This document shows positions 23,831 to 30,189 of a DNA stretch of 64,000 bases, piece after piece. Below the pieces are notes generated by a model. The model had not been told where the DNA came from. It saw nothing but the letters and a program-made list of their open reading frames with translations, and did no database searches. Within the stretch, counting starts at the first letter, position 1. The number at the start of each line of letters is the position of its first letter. The translations under genes were made by a program, and so were the position numbers. Source of the DNA: a virus; the IMG/VR virus record IMGVR_UViG_3300042519_001676, positions 20,295 through 84,294 of that record, one strand, 5' to 3'.

Positions 23831-24589
23831 TTATCCTATGACAAATGTCAACGGTGTTTGGTTATCTTTGTAGTTGATTAGATCCATTTCTAAGGCTTCC
23901 ATTTCGGCTTTGCCTTCTGATTTTAATGCAGTACCGTTTAGGTTGGTGCCGCCTTGCGGACTTGCAATAGTTGCAAACTTTTCACGTGCTTCACCTAGCA
24001 TGACTTTACAGTTTGCCAGTGCATAGTCCTTGATCCATATGCCAGAGTAAGGGTCTTGAATGATGGTAAAATCAGGCTTCTGATTATACATCCACAATAG
24101 AACGTTTTCTTCTCCGCGAGGGCGTTGAGTAATTCTCAAACGCTTTGCAGTAGGATTCCAATCAAAGTTAATGTAGCTACCAAACATTTTACCAACTTCT
24201 TTCTGGTAGCTAGCAAACATATAATAGGTAGCAATCCCACCCATCTGTGTGCTGGCCATTAGATAAGTGTTAGTATAGGCCAAGTTAAACGGTTCAAATA
24301 GCGTACCGCCATCGCCACCGCCTGTTCTACTGCCTACGCTTCTACGAAATACTTGACGAACTTGCATAACTTCTGGTGCAAGTATGTAATCATTAACATC
24401 TGTTTGCAAGGTTAAGAAGCCAAAACTTTCTTCAACAGCATTGCTGCTACGTTGACGATATTTTGCTAGGGCACGATCAATAGCAGTATTGTAGTGTTTA
24501 GGGTCTAATTCAACATCGACCATCCCGTCACCTAGCATGGTACGGATATATTCAACTACGTTTTGTCTTTGGGTGTCAAGTTCGTTCAT
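23831..24589 (-). CDS. 13: Neck protein, T4 gp13 type
   Basis: A 252-residue neck protein. The ATG at 24587-24589 (MNELDTQRQNVVEYIRTMLG) is chosen because a late box ends 5 bases before it. The N-terminal helix pair (VDVELDPKHYNTAIDRALAKYRQRS) aligns with T4 gp13 ([20 protein letters not shown]), and the C-terminus IWIKDYALANCKVMLGEAR ... NLNGTALKSEGKAEMEALE ... LTFVIG aligns with gp13 RWVKDYATALAKELNG ... TIDGQRLIEEA ... FGILVG. It joins the portal to the tail with gp14. In T4 13-14-15 are one operon; here gp13 is divergent from gp14. Confidence 0.85.
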   Translation of the reverse strand: MNELDTQRQNVVEYIRTMLGDGMVDVELDPKHYNTAIDRALAKYRQRSSNAVEESFGFLTLQTDVNDYILAPEVMQVRQVFRRSVGSRTGGGDGGTLFEPFNLAYTNTYLMASTQMGGIATYYMFASYQKEVGKMFGSYINFDWNPTAKRLRITQRPRGEENVLLWMYNQKPDFTIIQDPYSGIWIKDYALANCKVMLGEAREKFATIASPQGGTNLNGTALKSEGKAEMEALEMDLINYKDNQTPLTFVIG

Positions 24590-24594
24590 ACCAA

Positions 24595-24601
24595 TATTTA
24601 G
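24595..24601 (-). promoter_or_regulatory. Late promoter box of gp13, 5 nt from ATG
   Basis: Minus-strand CTAAATA, TTGGT, then ATG at 24589. No Shine-Dalgarno. Confidence 0.6.
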
Positions 24602-24602
24602 C

Positions 24603-24610
24603 AATAAATA
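24603..24610 (+). promoter_or_regulatory. Late promoter box of gp14
   Basis: Plus-strand AATAAATA, 7 bases from the ATG at 24618 and 2 bases from the opposing gp13 box. Predicted mRNA start is at or next to the start codon. Confidence 0.6.
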
Positions 24611-24617
24611 TATGACT

Positions 24618-25823
24618 ATGCCAAGACTATCACTTTACCGCCCTGAAAAAGGCAATGATTTCCGTATGATTGACCGTGTCATTTATGAACAGTTTCAAGT
24701 CGGCGGTACTGATATCATTATTCACAAATACCTAGGTCCTGCTGACCCTTTAGAGGGCGAGGCAACTCCTACCACTCCTGTAAACACTAACCCTATTCCT
24801 GAACTAGGAATACAAGATGTGTTGTTTATGGAAAATAGAGACAGAAAATATGAACCCGATGTGTATGTTTCTCGAGGAATCTACACAATGCAGGATATTG
24901 ATTTTAATCTTCAGCAGTTTGGTTTCTTCTTATCTAACGATAACATTATGATTACTTTCCACCTACGTGGTATTGTAGAACTGTTAGGTAGAAAATTAAT
25001 GGCAGGAGATGTGTTAGAACTGCCGCACTTAAAAGACGAATATGCACTAGGCGACGATATGGTTGCACTAAAACGATTTTATGTAGTGTCGGATGTTGCT
25101 CGTCCTGCATCAGGTTATAGCCAAACATGGTATCCACATTTGCTCCGTGCAAAATGTGAGCCACTAGTTGACAGTCAAGAATACAAACAGATATTGGATC
25201 AAGACAGCGGTGATGGACAGAACAGCCTTCGAGACATCCTTTCAACATACAATCAAAACATTGCCATTAACAATCAAATTATTGCACAGGCAGAATCAGA
25301 TGCTGGGTTAAGTGGATACGACACTGATCAATATTATATTTTGCCTTTACAAGAAGATGGCAAATTAGATATTCGAGACACTACTGATACAGATGTTGAT
25401 GCTAGCTATGACGGTAATGCAGCAGATGCAAGTTCTGTATTTGTAACTCCTGAAAAAGACGTTTACATTAGCTATCTTCAAGGAGACGGCAAACCACCAA
25501 ATGGAGCACCTTACAGTTTCGGCATTGAATACCCAGCTAACCCCGGTATAGGTGCATATCATTTACGCACAGATTACATGCCAAATAGATTGTTTAGATT
25601 TAGCGGCAACGGTTGGGTTTATGTAGAAAGCAATGTTAGAATGACTATGACTAACAAGCCAGTTGACGGAATTCCTGCACCAGATGCATTAACTAGACAT
25701 ACTCAACTTGGCAGTTTTATTAACAATAACAACACTGCAACTATTGCAGGCCGAGTTATTGAAGAGAGACAGAGTCTAAGTAAGGCTTTAAAGAAACGAC
25801 AGGGGCCTGAAGCAGATTTATGA
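24618..25823 (+). CDS. 14: Neck protein, T4 gp14 type (401 aa)
   Basis: A 401-residue neck protein, T4 gp14 being 256. I take the ATG at 24618 (MPRLSLYRPEKGNDFRM) by its 7-base distance from the late box; an ATG at 24612 would start within the predicted melted region. RDRKYEPDVYVSRGIYTMQDIDFNLQQFGFFLSNDNIMITF matches gp14's region (ECYYVPREYVSPDLIFGED ... SFFSNFGMQ), and VELLGRKLMAGDVLELPH matches its GDLIYFP element. Residues about 265-380 carry an extra domain (YISYLQGDGKPPNGAPYSFG) absent in T4. It starts the plus-strand operon gp14 / Cys-rich / gp15 / Nudix. Confidence 0.85.
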   Translation: MPRLSLYRPEKGNDFRMIDRVIYEQFQVGGTDIIIHKYLGPADPLEGEATPTTPVNTNPIPELGIQDVLFMENRDRKYEPDVYVSRGIYTMQDIDFNLQQFGFFLSNDNIMITFHLRGIVELLGRKLMAGDVLELPHLKDEYALGDDMVALKRFYVVSDVARPASGYSQTWYPHLLRAKCEPLVDSQEYKQILDQDSGDGQNSLRDILSTYNQNIAINNQIIAQAESDAGLSGYDTDQYYILPLQEDGKLDIRDTTDTDVDASYDGNAADASSVFVTPEKDVYISYLQGDGKPPNGAPYSFGIEYPANPGIGAYHLRTDYMPNRLFRFSGNGWVYVESNVRMTMTNKPVDGIPAPDALTRHTQLGSFINNNNTATIAGRVIEERQSLSKALKKRQGPEADL

Positions 25824-25834
25824 TAGAGGTATAT

Positions 25835-25981
25835 ATGGACGATTATCAAAATTACAAAAGATTTACATCTAAATGCAAATGCGGATGTCCTGCACACTGT
25901 GATCATAGTTGTACTGAGTGCGAATACTGTCCGGACTGCGAATGCCCTGAATGCAAAGAGCTTGACAAATCTAGAGGATAA
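25835..25981 (+). CDS. Cysteine-rich miniprotein (48 aa) between gp14 and gp15
   Basis: A 48-residue protein with ten cysteines and two histidines packed into about 28 residues (KCKCGCPAHCDHSC, then TECEYCPDCECPEC). The ATG at 25835 has AGAGG 6 bases before it; an ATG at 25820 overlapping the gp14 stop in ATGA style is an alternative that would add five residues. Cysteine spacing (C-x-C, C-x-x-C) is that of a metallothionein-like or multi-zinc cluster. Acidic ends flank it. Its place inside a neck/tail-completion operon suggests a structural zinc or metal-binding virion part, or a redox-sensitive assembly factor. No named family. Confidence 0.75.
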   Translation: MDDYQNYKRFTSKCKCGCPAHCDHSCTECEYCPDCECPECKELDKSRG

Positions 25982-25986
25982 AATTA

Positions 25987-27417
25987 ATGGAACATTTTTA
26001 CGACGGCCAAATACGCCGTTACTTGACACAATTTATGCGACTAATGAGTAATTTTACTTACAAAGATGGTCGTGGAAATGTGATTCAAATACCAGTTAGA
26101 TATGGAGATATGTCTAGGCAAGTAGCCAGCACATTGAAAAAGAACAGTGAGAACGTGCTTAACTCTGCACCTTTCATTGCCTGCTATATTAAAAGTCTAG
26201 ACATAGCCCGCGATAGGTTACAAGATCCTAGCTTTGTGGGCAAAATGCACATTAGAGAAAGGCAGTTTGGTTACGTTGATGAAAACCCAGATAGCCCTAC
26301 ATTTGGACAAACTATTCAAGACTACGCAAATGTGCAAGGTGAAAATTATACAGTTGAACGATTAATGCCAACACCGTTTAATTTACAATTTGTTGCAGAC
26401 GTGTGGAGTACCAACACTGAACAGAAACTACAAATTCTAGAACAAATTTTAGTATTGTTTCGTCCTGCAATGGAAATACAGACTACTAGTAACTATATTG
26501 ATTGGACCAGTCTCAGCTATGTAGAGCTTACCGGAATGAATTGGTCTAGCAGAACTATTCCGCAAGGTACTGAAAACGACATTGACATTGCCACCATGAA
26601 TTTCTTAACTCCTATATGGTTAAGTCCTCCTGCTAAAGTTAAAAAGTTAGGTATCATTACTAAAATTATTGCTAACATTTTTGCAGAGGAACAAGGTACA
26701 AGTGCAATGGGTCCTGAATTTAGTTTCTCTAATCCAGTATCTAGAGTCACGGTAACTCCGGGCAACTTTTCGATCTTGTTAACAAATAACACAGCTAAAC
26801 TAATGGCAGCATCTGAAAACTTGTTAGTAAATGACTTAGAACAGATTCCAATTAAAGCTGGCACTAAAATTAACTGGAAGGCATTATTAGATCTATATCC
26901 TGGCAAGTTTAGAACAGGACTGAGCCACATCGAACTTACAAAACTTGATGGTGGGAAAATTGTAGGCTACCTAAGTATTAATCCATTTGACGAAGCAGAC
27001 ATGGATGTTTTAAACATTCAGTTTGACGGAGAAACTTTGCTGAACACTGCAATTTCTGATCTTACAAATACTGTAAGTAGGGGCACAGTCAATGCTATTG
27101 TAAATCCAAAAACATTTAATCCAGGTACACCTAGTGTTGATGCACGTTATTTGATACTAGAAGATATTGTTACAACAGAAGAGGATGGACCTAATGCATG
27201 GGCCAACAGTAATAGCACCAACTTTACTGCATCTGCAAATGATATTATTCAATGGGACGGAGTGCAGTGGAATATAATTCTCAGTTCTGCAGATACAACT
27301 GAAACAACATATATAACTAATTCATATACAGGAATACAATACAAGTGGGATGGCACCCAGTGGTCTAAGAGTGTAGACGGTATGTATTATCCTAGTGAAT
27401 GGCGTTTAGTTTTATGA
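25987..27417 (+). CDS. 15: Tail completion / sheath terminator, T4 gp15 type
   Basis: A 476-residue protein; T4 gp15 is 272. The start FYDGQIRRYLTQFMRLMSNFTYK aligns with gp15 YFYNSSFRRYATLMGDLFSNI, and RLMPTPFNLQFVADVWSTNTEQKLQILEQILVLFRP aligns with NPSPIKMIYELSIFTRYEDDMFQIVEQILPYFQP. gp15 caps the tube and sheath and docks the tail to gp13/gp14. The C-terminal 100 residues are an extra segment with WDGVQWNIIL and WDGTQWSKS units like those of the sheath insertion here. AGAGGA precedes the ATG; the stop overlaps the Nudix start. Confidence 0.88.
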   Translation: MEHFYDGQIRRYLTQFMRLMSNFTYKDGRGNVIQIPVRYGDMSRQVASTLKKNSENVLNSAPFIACYIKSLDIARDRLQDPSFVGKMHIRERQFGYVDENPDSPTFGQTIQDYANVQGENYTVERLMPTPFNLQFVADVWSTNTEQKLQILEQILVLFRPAMEIQTTSNYIDWTSLSYVELTGMNWSSRTIPQGTENDIDIATMNFLTPIWLSPPAKVKKLGIITKIIANIFAEEQGTSAMGPEFSFSNPVSRVTVTPGNFSILLTNNTAKLMAASENLLVNDLEQIPIKAGTKINWKALLDLYPGKFRTGLSHIELTKLDGGKIVGYLSINPFDEADMDVLNIQFDGETLLNTAISDLTNTVSRGTVNAIVNPKTFNPGTPSVDARYLILEDIVTTEEDGPNAWANSNSTNFTASANDIIQWDGVQWNIILSSADTTETTYITNSYTGIQYKWDGTQWSKSVDGMYYPSEWRLVL

Positions 27418-27848
27418 TACGTGAAGACATTGTATGCAGTGGAGGTTTATTCTTTGCTAAAGATACAAAAAGATTTTTATTTTTGTTAAGAAATCAAGGC
27501 AAAACTGCGGGCACATGGGGCATTGTTGGCGGCAAGAAAGAGCCTGCTGATGCTACTCCGTATGCCGCATTAGAAAGAGAAATCACAGAAGAAGTTGGAT
27601 CTCTGCCTAAAATAAAGAAAGTAATTCCGCTAGAGCTGTTTACTAGTGAAGATCAACGATTTTATTTTAACACATACATGTTAATTGTTGACAAAGAGTT
27701 TATTCCTGTGCTTAATGACGAACACGTGGGATACGCATGGTGCAGTTTAAATCAGTGGCCAAAGCCTCTGCATCAAGGTGTTAAGAGAAGCCTATCTAAT
27801 CGAACTAACAAAACTAAAATAGAATTGCTAATTGAAATAGTCAGCTGA
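27414..27848 (+). CDS. Nudix hydrolase
   Basis: A 144-residue Nudix-fold enzyme starting MIREDIVCSGGLFF at an ATGA overlap with gp15. The Nudix box is GGKKEPADATPYAALEREITEEVG at residues about 39-62: the REITEEVG metal-binding half is intact, while the middle has one extra residue and D in place of the usual GE. Nudix enzymes hydrolyse nucleoside diphosphates linked to another group (dNTPs, ADP-ribose, capped RNA, NAD-like compounds); the substrate cannot be read here. It ends the plus-strand operon, with its stop codon directly abutting that of the opposing gene. Confidence 0.85.
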   Translation: MIREDIVCSGGLFFAKDTKRFLFLLRNQGKTAGTWGIVGGKKEPADATPYAALEREITEEVGSLPKIKKVIPLELFTSEDQRFYFNTYMLIVDKEFIPVLNDEHVGYAWCSLNQWPKPLHQGVKRSLSNRTNKTKIELLIEIVS

Positions 27849-28172
27849 TTACCAAGGCTTGTTTAGAGTAACAACAGCAGGTGCCTTTTGTTGCTCAATT
27901 TGATTTTCTAAATTTAGTTTATAATCTGCAAGGACTTCTTCACCCATTGCAGTTTCAACCCAGGCCTGCACAGCATCTTGAGTCAATAGATTAAATGGCT
28001 TATATGTTTCTGGATCAGGTTCCGAAAGGCCAACTGAACCAAAAATTTGAGATCCGTGCCCTTCACCGTCTGTTGCAGATAAGATAAACTCTACATTATA
28101 CACGACATTTGTCAAGCCGTTTAATGTAGGGTGTGCAGCAAATCTAGGAAATTCCCAAGTATATGTAATCAT
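27849..28172 (-). CDS. YTW-domain virion accessory protein A (107 aa)
   Basis: A 107-residue protein, start MITYTWEFPRF, chosen by its 5-base distance from a late box rather than the upstream ATG at 28208 inside the oxygenase gene. Pattern: YTW at the start, a hydrophobic strand (VVYNVEFILSATDGEGHG), a short Pro-containing loop, then an LTQDAVQAWVETAM helix and a charged helix. The same order occurs in the proteins at 28741-29124 and 29396-29788, so they are paralogues. The family is known to me only as small uncharacterised proteins near marine phage fibre genes. A role in fibre assembly or attachment is inferred. Confidence 0.7.
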   Translation of the reverse strand: MITYTWEFPRFAAHPTLNGLTNVVYNVEFILSATDGEGHGSQIFGSVGLSEPDPETYKPFNLLTQDAVQAWVETAMGEEVLADYKLNLENQIEQQKAPAVVTLNKPW

Positions 28173-28177
28173 AATAA

Positions 28178-28184
28178 TATTTAT
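28178..28184 (-). promoter_or_regulatory. Late promoter box, 5 nt from ATG
   Basis: Minus-strand ATAAATA, TTATT, then ATG at 28172. It overlaps the oxygenase stop codon. No Shine-Dalgarno. Confidence 0.6.
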
Positions 28185-28744
28185 CTCCAATGCGGTCCTT
28201 CGTACCATCCTGCTAAACTATGTCGTACACCGCTAATTAACGGTGTAACTTCATGAAAAATGATACTAGGAAATACACAAACTGTTCCTCTAGCACGAAG
28301 ATTTTCCGAGTTAGGATAATGCCCAACATCTAAAAACTTTAAATCACCGCCTTCGTATGCGTCAGGATCACTAAGTTGTACAGTTACACTCAGCTTTCTT
28401 TGCGTAGGTAACGGTGCTAAAAATACATCCTGATGCCGTTTGTAAAAACTCTGTTCTTCACCAGTGTAGGTAGCAAACTGTATTGCAGGTAAAAATTTAT
28501 AATCTACCTGAAACCATTCTTTATTAATTTGATCAACTACCTTGTCTAATTCATTAAACAAGTATGACCATGTGGAGTTTCTTACTATACCGCGAATTGA
28601 GCTTCTACGCCATTCGTTGTTAACCCTATCACTAGAAGGCCCTAATTTTGCTTCTTGTTCTGGCAAAATTAGGGCCTCTTGAATTATTCTATCACATTGT
28701 TCGGGCGTAAAATAACTTTTAATATAAGCCCACTCACCTATCAT
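28181..28744 (-). CDS. 2-oxoglutarate/Fe(II)-dependent oxygenase (prolyl 4-hydroxylase-like)
   Basis: A 187-residue double-stranded beta-helix dioxygenase. The iron triad is H104-x-D106 (YKRHQDVF) and H164 (IIFHEVTPLISGVRHSLAGW), with R174 ten residues on, where 2-oxoglutarate is bound. KLSVTVQLSDPDAYEGGDLKF between them is the family's core strand pair. Prolyl-hydroxylase-like enzymes of this size hydroxylate protein side chains or small molecules. The start overlaps the upstream gene's stop (ATGA), so it is co-translated with YTW protein B. The nearby collagen-like fibre gives it an obvious candidate substrate. Confidence 0.88.
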   Translation of the reverse strand: MIGEWAYIKSYFTPEQCDRIIQEALILPEQEAKLGPSSDRVNNEWRRSSIRGIVRNSTWSYLFNELDKVVDQINKEWFQVDYKFLPAIQFATYTGEEQSFYKRHQDVFLAPLPTQRKLSVTVQLSDPDAYEGGDLKFLDVGHYPNSENLRARGTVCVFPSIIFHEVTPLISGVRHSLAGWYEGPHWR

Positions 28745-29124
28745 GTATTATTTGGGTCAGGAGTTGCTGTTCGTTTTGCAATAGTGCTAGCCATTGCTTC
28801 GGCTACTGTAGTGGCTGTTGTGGTATCTGTTCCTGAAAAAGTAATAGTAGTAACATTAGGCAGTAAGTCTCTTTCAATTACAGAAACTGCTACAGTATTT
28901 TTAACCCAGCCAATAATATCTTGTTTAGTTACGTTGTCAATTGACACAAATACTTCAGAATTCACATTAGGGTTAAGTTCTACAATTCCTACCTGATACT
29001 TAGAATTTCCTTCACCGTCGTCTGCTGTGCATTTCCATGTGACACGAAATACTACGTTTTCATTTCCGTTGTGAGAACTTATTAAATCTACGTTCTCAAT
29101 ATCCCAGGTATAAGTTGTTGCCAT
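28741..29124 (-). CDS. YTW-domain virion accessory protein B (127 aa)
   Basis: A 127-residue paralogue of the 27849 and 29396 proteins: TYTWDIENVDL, NVVFRVTWKCTADDGEGNS, GIVELNP, then VTKQDIIGWVKNTVA. The C-terminus is Thr/Ala-rich (DTTTATTVAEAMASTIAKR) and probably disordered. It is preceded by a late box and CGGAG, and its stop overlaps the oxygenase start. Function unknown. Confidence 0.7.
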   Translation of the reverse strand: MATTYTWDIENVDLISSHNGNENVVFRVTWKCTADDGEGNSKYQVGIVELNPNVNSEVFVSIDNVTKQDIIGWVKNTVAVSVIERDLLPNVTTITFSGTDTTTATTVAEAMASTIAKRTATPDPNNT

Positions 29125-29149
29125 TGTTTTCTCCGCTGTACTAAACTAG

Positions 29150-29156
29150 TATTTAT
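29150..29156 (-). promoter_or_regulatory. Late promoter box before YTW protein B
   Basis: Minus-strand ATAAATA, 25 bases before the ATG at 29124 and overlapping the stop of the 60-residue gene; CGGAG in the leader. Confidence 0.6.
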
Positions 29157-29335
29157 TCTTTACCAGGTCCCATTGCACCTTGGCCGCCTGCGGCCTGTTG
29201 TTCTTGAAGTTGCGGTGCGACTTGCTGACGGATTGAGTCAACAACAGCAAAGCATTGTTCGTAAGGTAGTTTGCCTAAACCCGCCATGATGGTGTTTAGT
29301 TCGTTCATATCTAAAGTTAAATTAATCTTGTTCAT
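29153..29335 (-). CDS. Small hypothetical protein (60 aa)
   Basis: A 60-residue protein: MNKINLTLDMNELNTIMAGL forms a beta-alpha start, then LPYEQCFAVVDSIRQQVAPQL a helix, and a Gln/Gly-rich tail. ACGGAG precedes the ATG and an exact TATAAATA lies 21 bases upstream. Size and form suggest a small virion accessory or chaperone-like protein; unrecognised. Confidence 0.65.
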   Translation of the reverse strand: MNKINLTLDMNELNTIMAGLGKLPYEQCFAVVDSIRQQVAPQLQEQQAAGGQGAMGPGKE

Positions 29336-29356
29336 AAAAGCTCCGTTAAGGTATAT

Positions 29357-29364
29357 TATTTATA
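29357..29364 (-). promoter_or_regulatory. Late promoter, exact TATAAATA
   Basis: An exact T4 late consensus on the minus strand, giving a leader of about 15 bases with ACGGAG before the 60-residue gene. Confidence 0.75.
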
Positions 29365-29386
29365 TACCAATATAATCTATTGGTAT
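29364..29386 (-). repeat. 8-bp hairpin abutting the late promoter
   Basis: ATACCAAT and ATTGGTAT form a perfect stem with a 7-base loop, ending in the first base of TATAAATA. No T tract follows, so it is not a standard terminator. Confidence 0.6.
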
Positions 29387-29395
29387 TTTCTGAGT

Positions 29396-29788
29396 TTAAG
29401 GTTGTAAAGACGGGTCGGCAACAGATGCTGCTCCCGGTTCAGCAATAGACGCTGTTCCTTTACCTGGTGCCCACGGCAATTCTGGTTGAGAAATTGCGGC
29501 ACTGTTTATTTTATCTTGTATTCTTGCATTAACATGCTGTTCGTAATCGCCCACTACTACTGCTTTAATCCAATTTAACACAGTTTCTTCAGTCAGTTGT
29601 TCAAAAGCAATAAACTCTCCTGCTGGCACACTGGCTGCAGAAAAAGGTGTTGCACCTTCAAACGTTCCAGAATTACCGTTCTCGTCAGTGCCGGTCTTTT
29701 TCCAATAAGTTTGCACTACTGCATTAAGATTTTCGCCTTCAGTTCTAGTTCTAAGAGAAGTAATTTGCCATGTGTAAGTAACTGCCAT
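29396..29788 (-). CDS. YTW-domain virion accessory protein C (130 aa)
   Basis: A 130-residue paralogue of the 27849 and 28741 proteins: TYTWQITSLRTR, NLNAVVQTYWKKTGTDENGNSG, then EQLTEETVLNWIKAVVVGDYE. The true start is the ATG at 29786-29788, with GAGGA 7 bases before it. The tail is Ala/Pro/Ser-rich (SIAEPGAASVADPSLQP). It lies 2 bases after the preceding gene's stop. Confidence 0.7.
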   Translation of the reverse strand: MAVTYTWQITSLRTRTEGENLNAVVQTYWKKTGTDENGNSGTFEGATPFSAASVPAGEFIAFEQLTEETVLNWIKAVVVGDYEQHVNARIQDKINSAAISQPELPWAPGKGTASIAEPGAASVADPSLQP

Positions 29789-29790
29789 AA

Positions 29791-30189
29791 TCAATCCTCT
29801 ACTGCATCGCTATAGTAATTTAGAGTTTTTAAGAAATCATATGCTTGTTCTACCACTGTTTTTGTAGATGCCATGTCAATAGACATCCAGAAATTAGTTT
29901 CTGATTTGGTTTCAACTCGCATGTCTGCAGGTACATCTGTAGGATAAACTCCAATATGTGCAATTGGTAATTTGCCTGCATCTCTTGCAGCTTTATTATA
30001 AAATACCTGTACGCATACTCTACCGTAGTATCCTTTTTTCCACTGCCAATCAGGACAGTTAGCCGGTCTAACACCTCCCGGATCCGGAATATCTGTTGGA
30101 ATCTTATGTGTTATAACTTGACTTATTACATGGTACGCAGAGTCGGCGTCAATACCATTAGCAAGTTCATACCTTTTAATTAGTGCCAT
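29791..30189 (-). CDS. Fibre-linked hypothetical protein (132 aa)
   Basis: A 132-residue protein, [20 protein letters not shown] at the start, with [24 protein letters not shown] and [24 protein letters not shown] as beta and helical parts. Its start overlaps the end of the collagen-like fibre gene by 14 bases, so it is made with that fibre. A fibre-assembly chaperone or tip-associated role is plausible from position alone. No family recognised. Confidence 0.65.
   Translation of the reverse strand: MALIKRYELANGIDADSAYHVISQVITHKIPTDIPDPGGVRPANCPDWQWKKGYYGRVCVQVFYNKAARDAGKLPIAHIGVYPTDVPADMRVETKSETNFWMSIDMASTKTVVEQAYDFLKTLNYYSDAVED

Noticed and set aside
28172-28208. Upstream in-frame ATG for YTW protein A
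   Set aside because: It lies before the predicted late transcript start and inside the oxygenase gene; the ATG at 28172 begins the shared YTW motif.
27849-30189. The YTW proteins and 132-residue protein as an anti-restriction or defence cassette
   Set aside because: Their late promoters, beta-rich form and coupling to fibre genes fit virion accessory roles better, and no nuclease, methylase or toxin motif is present.
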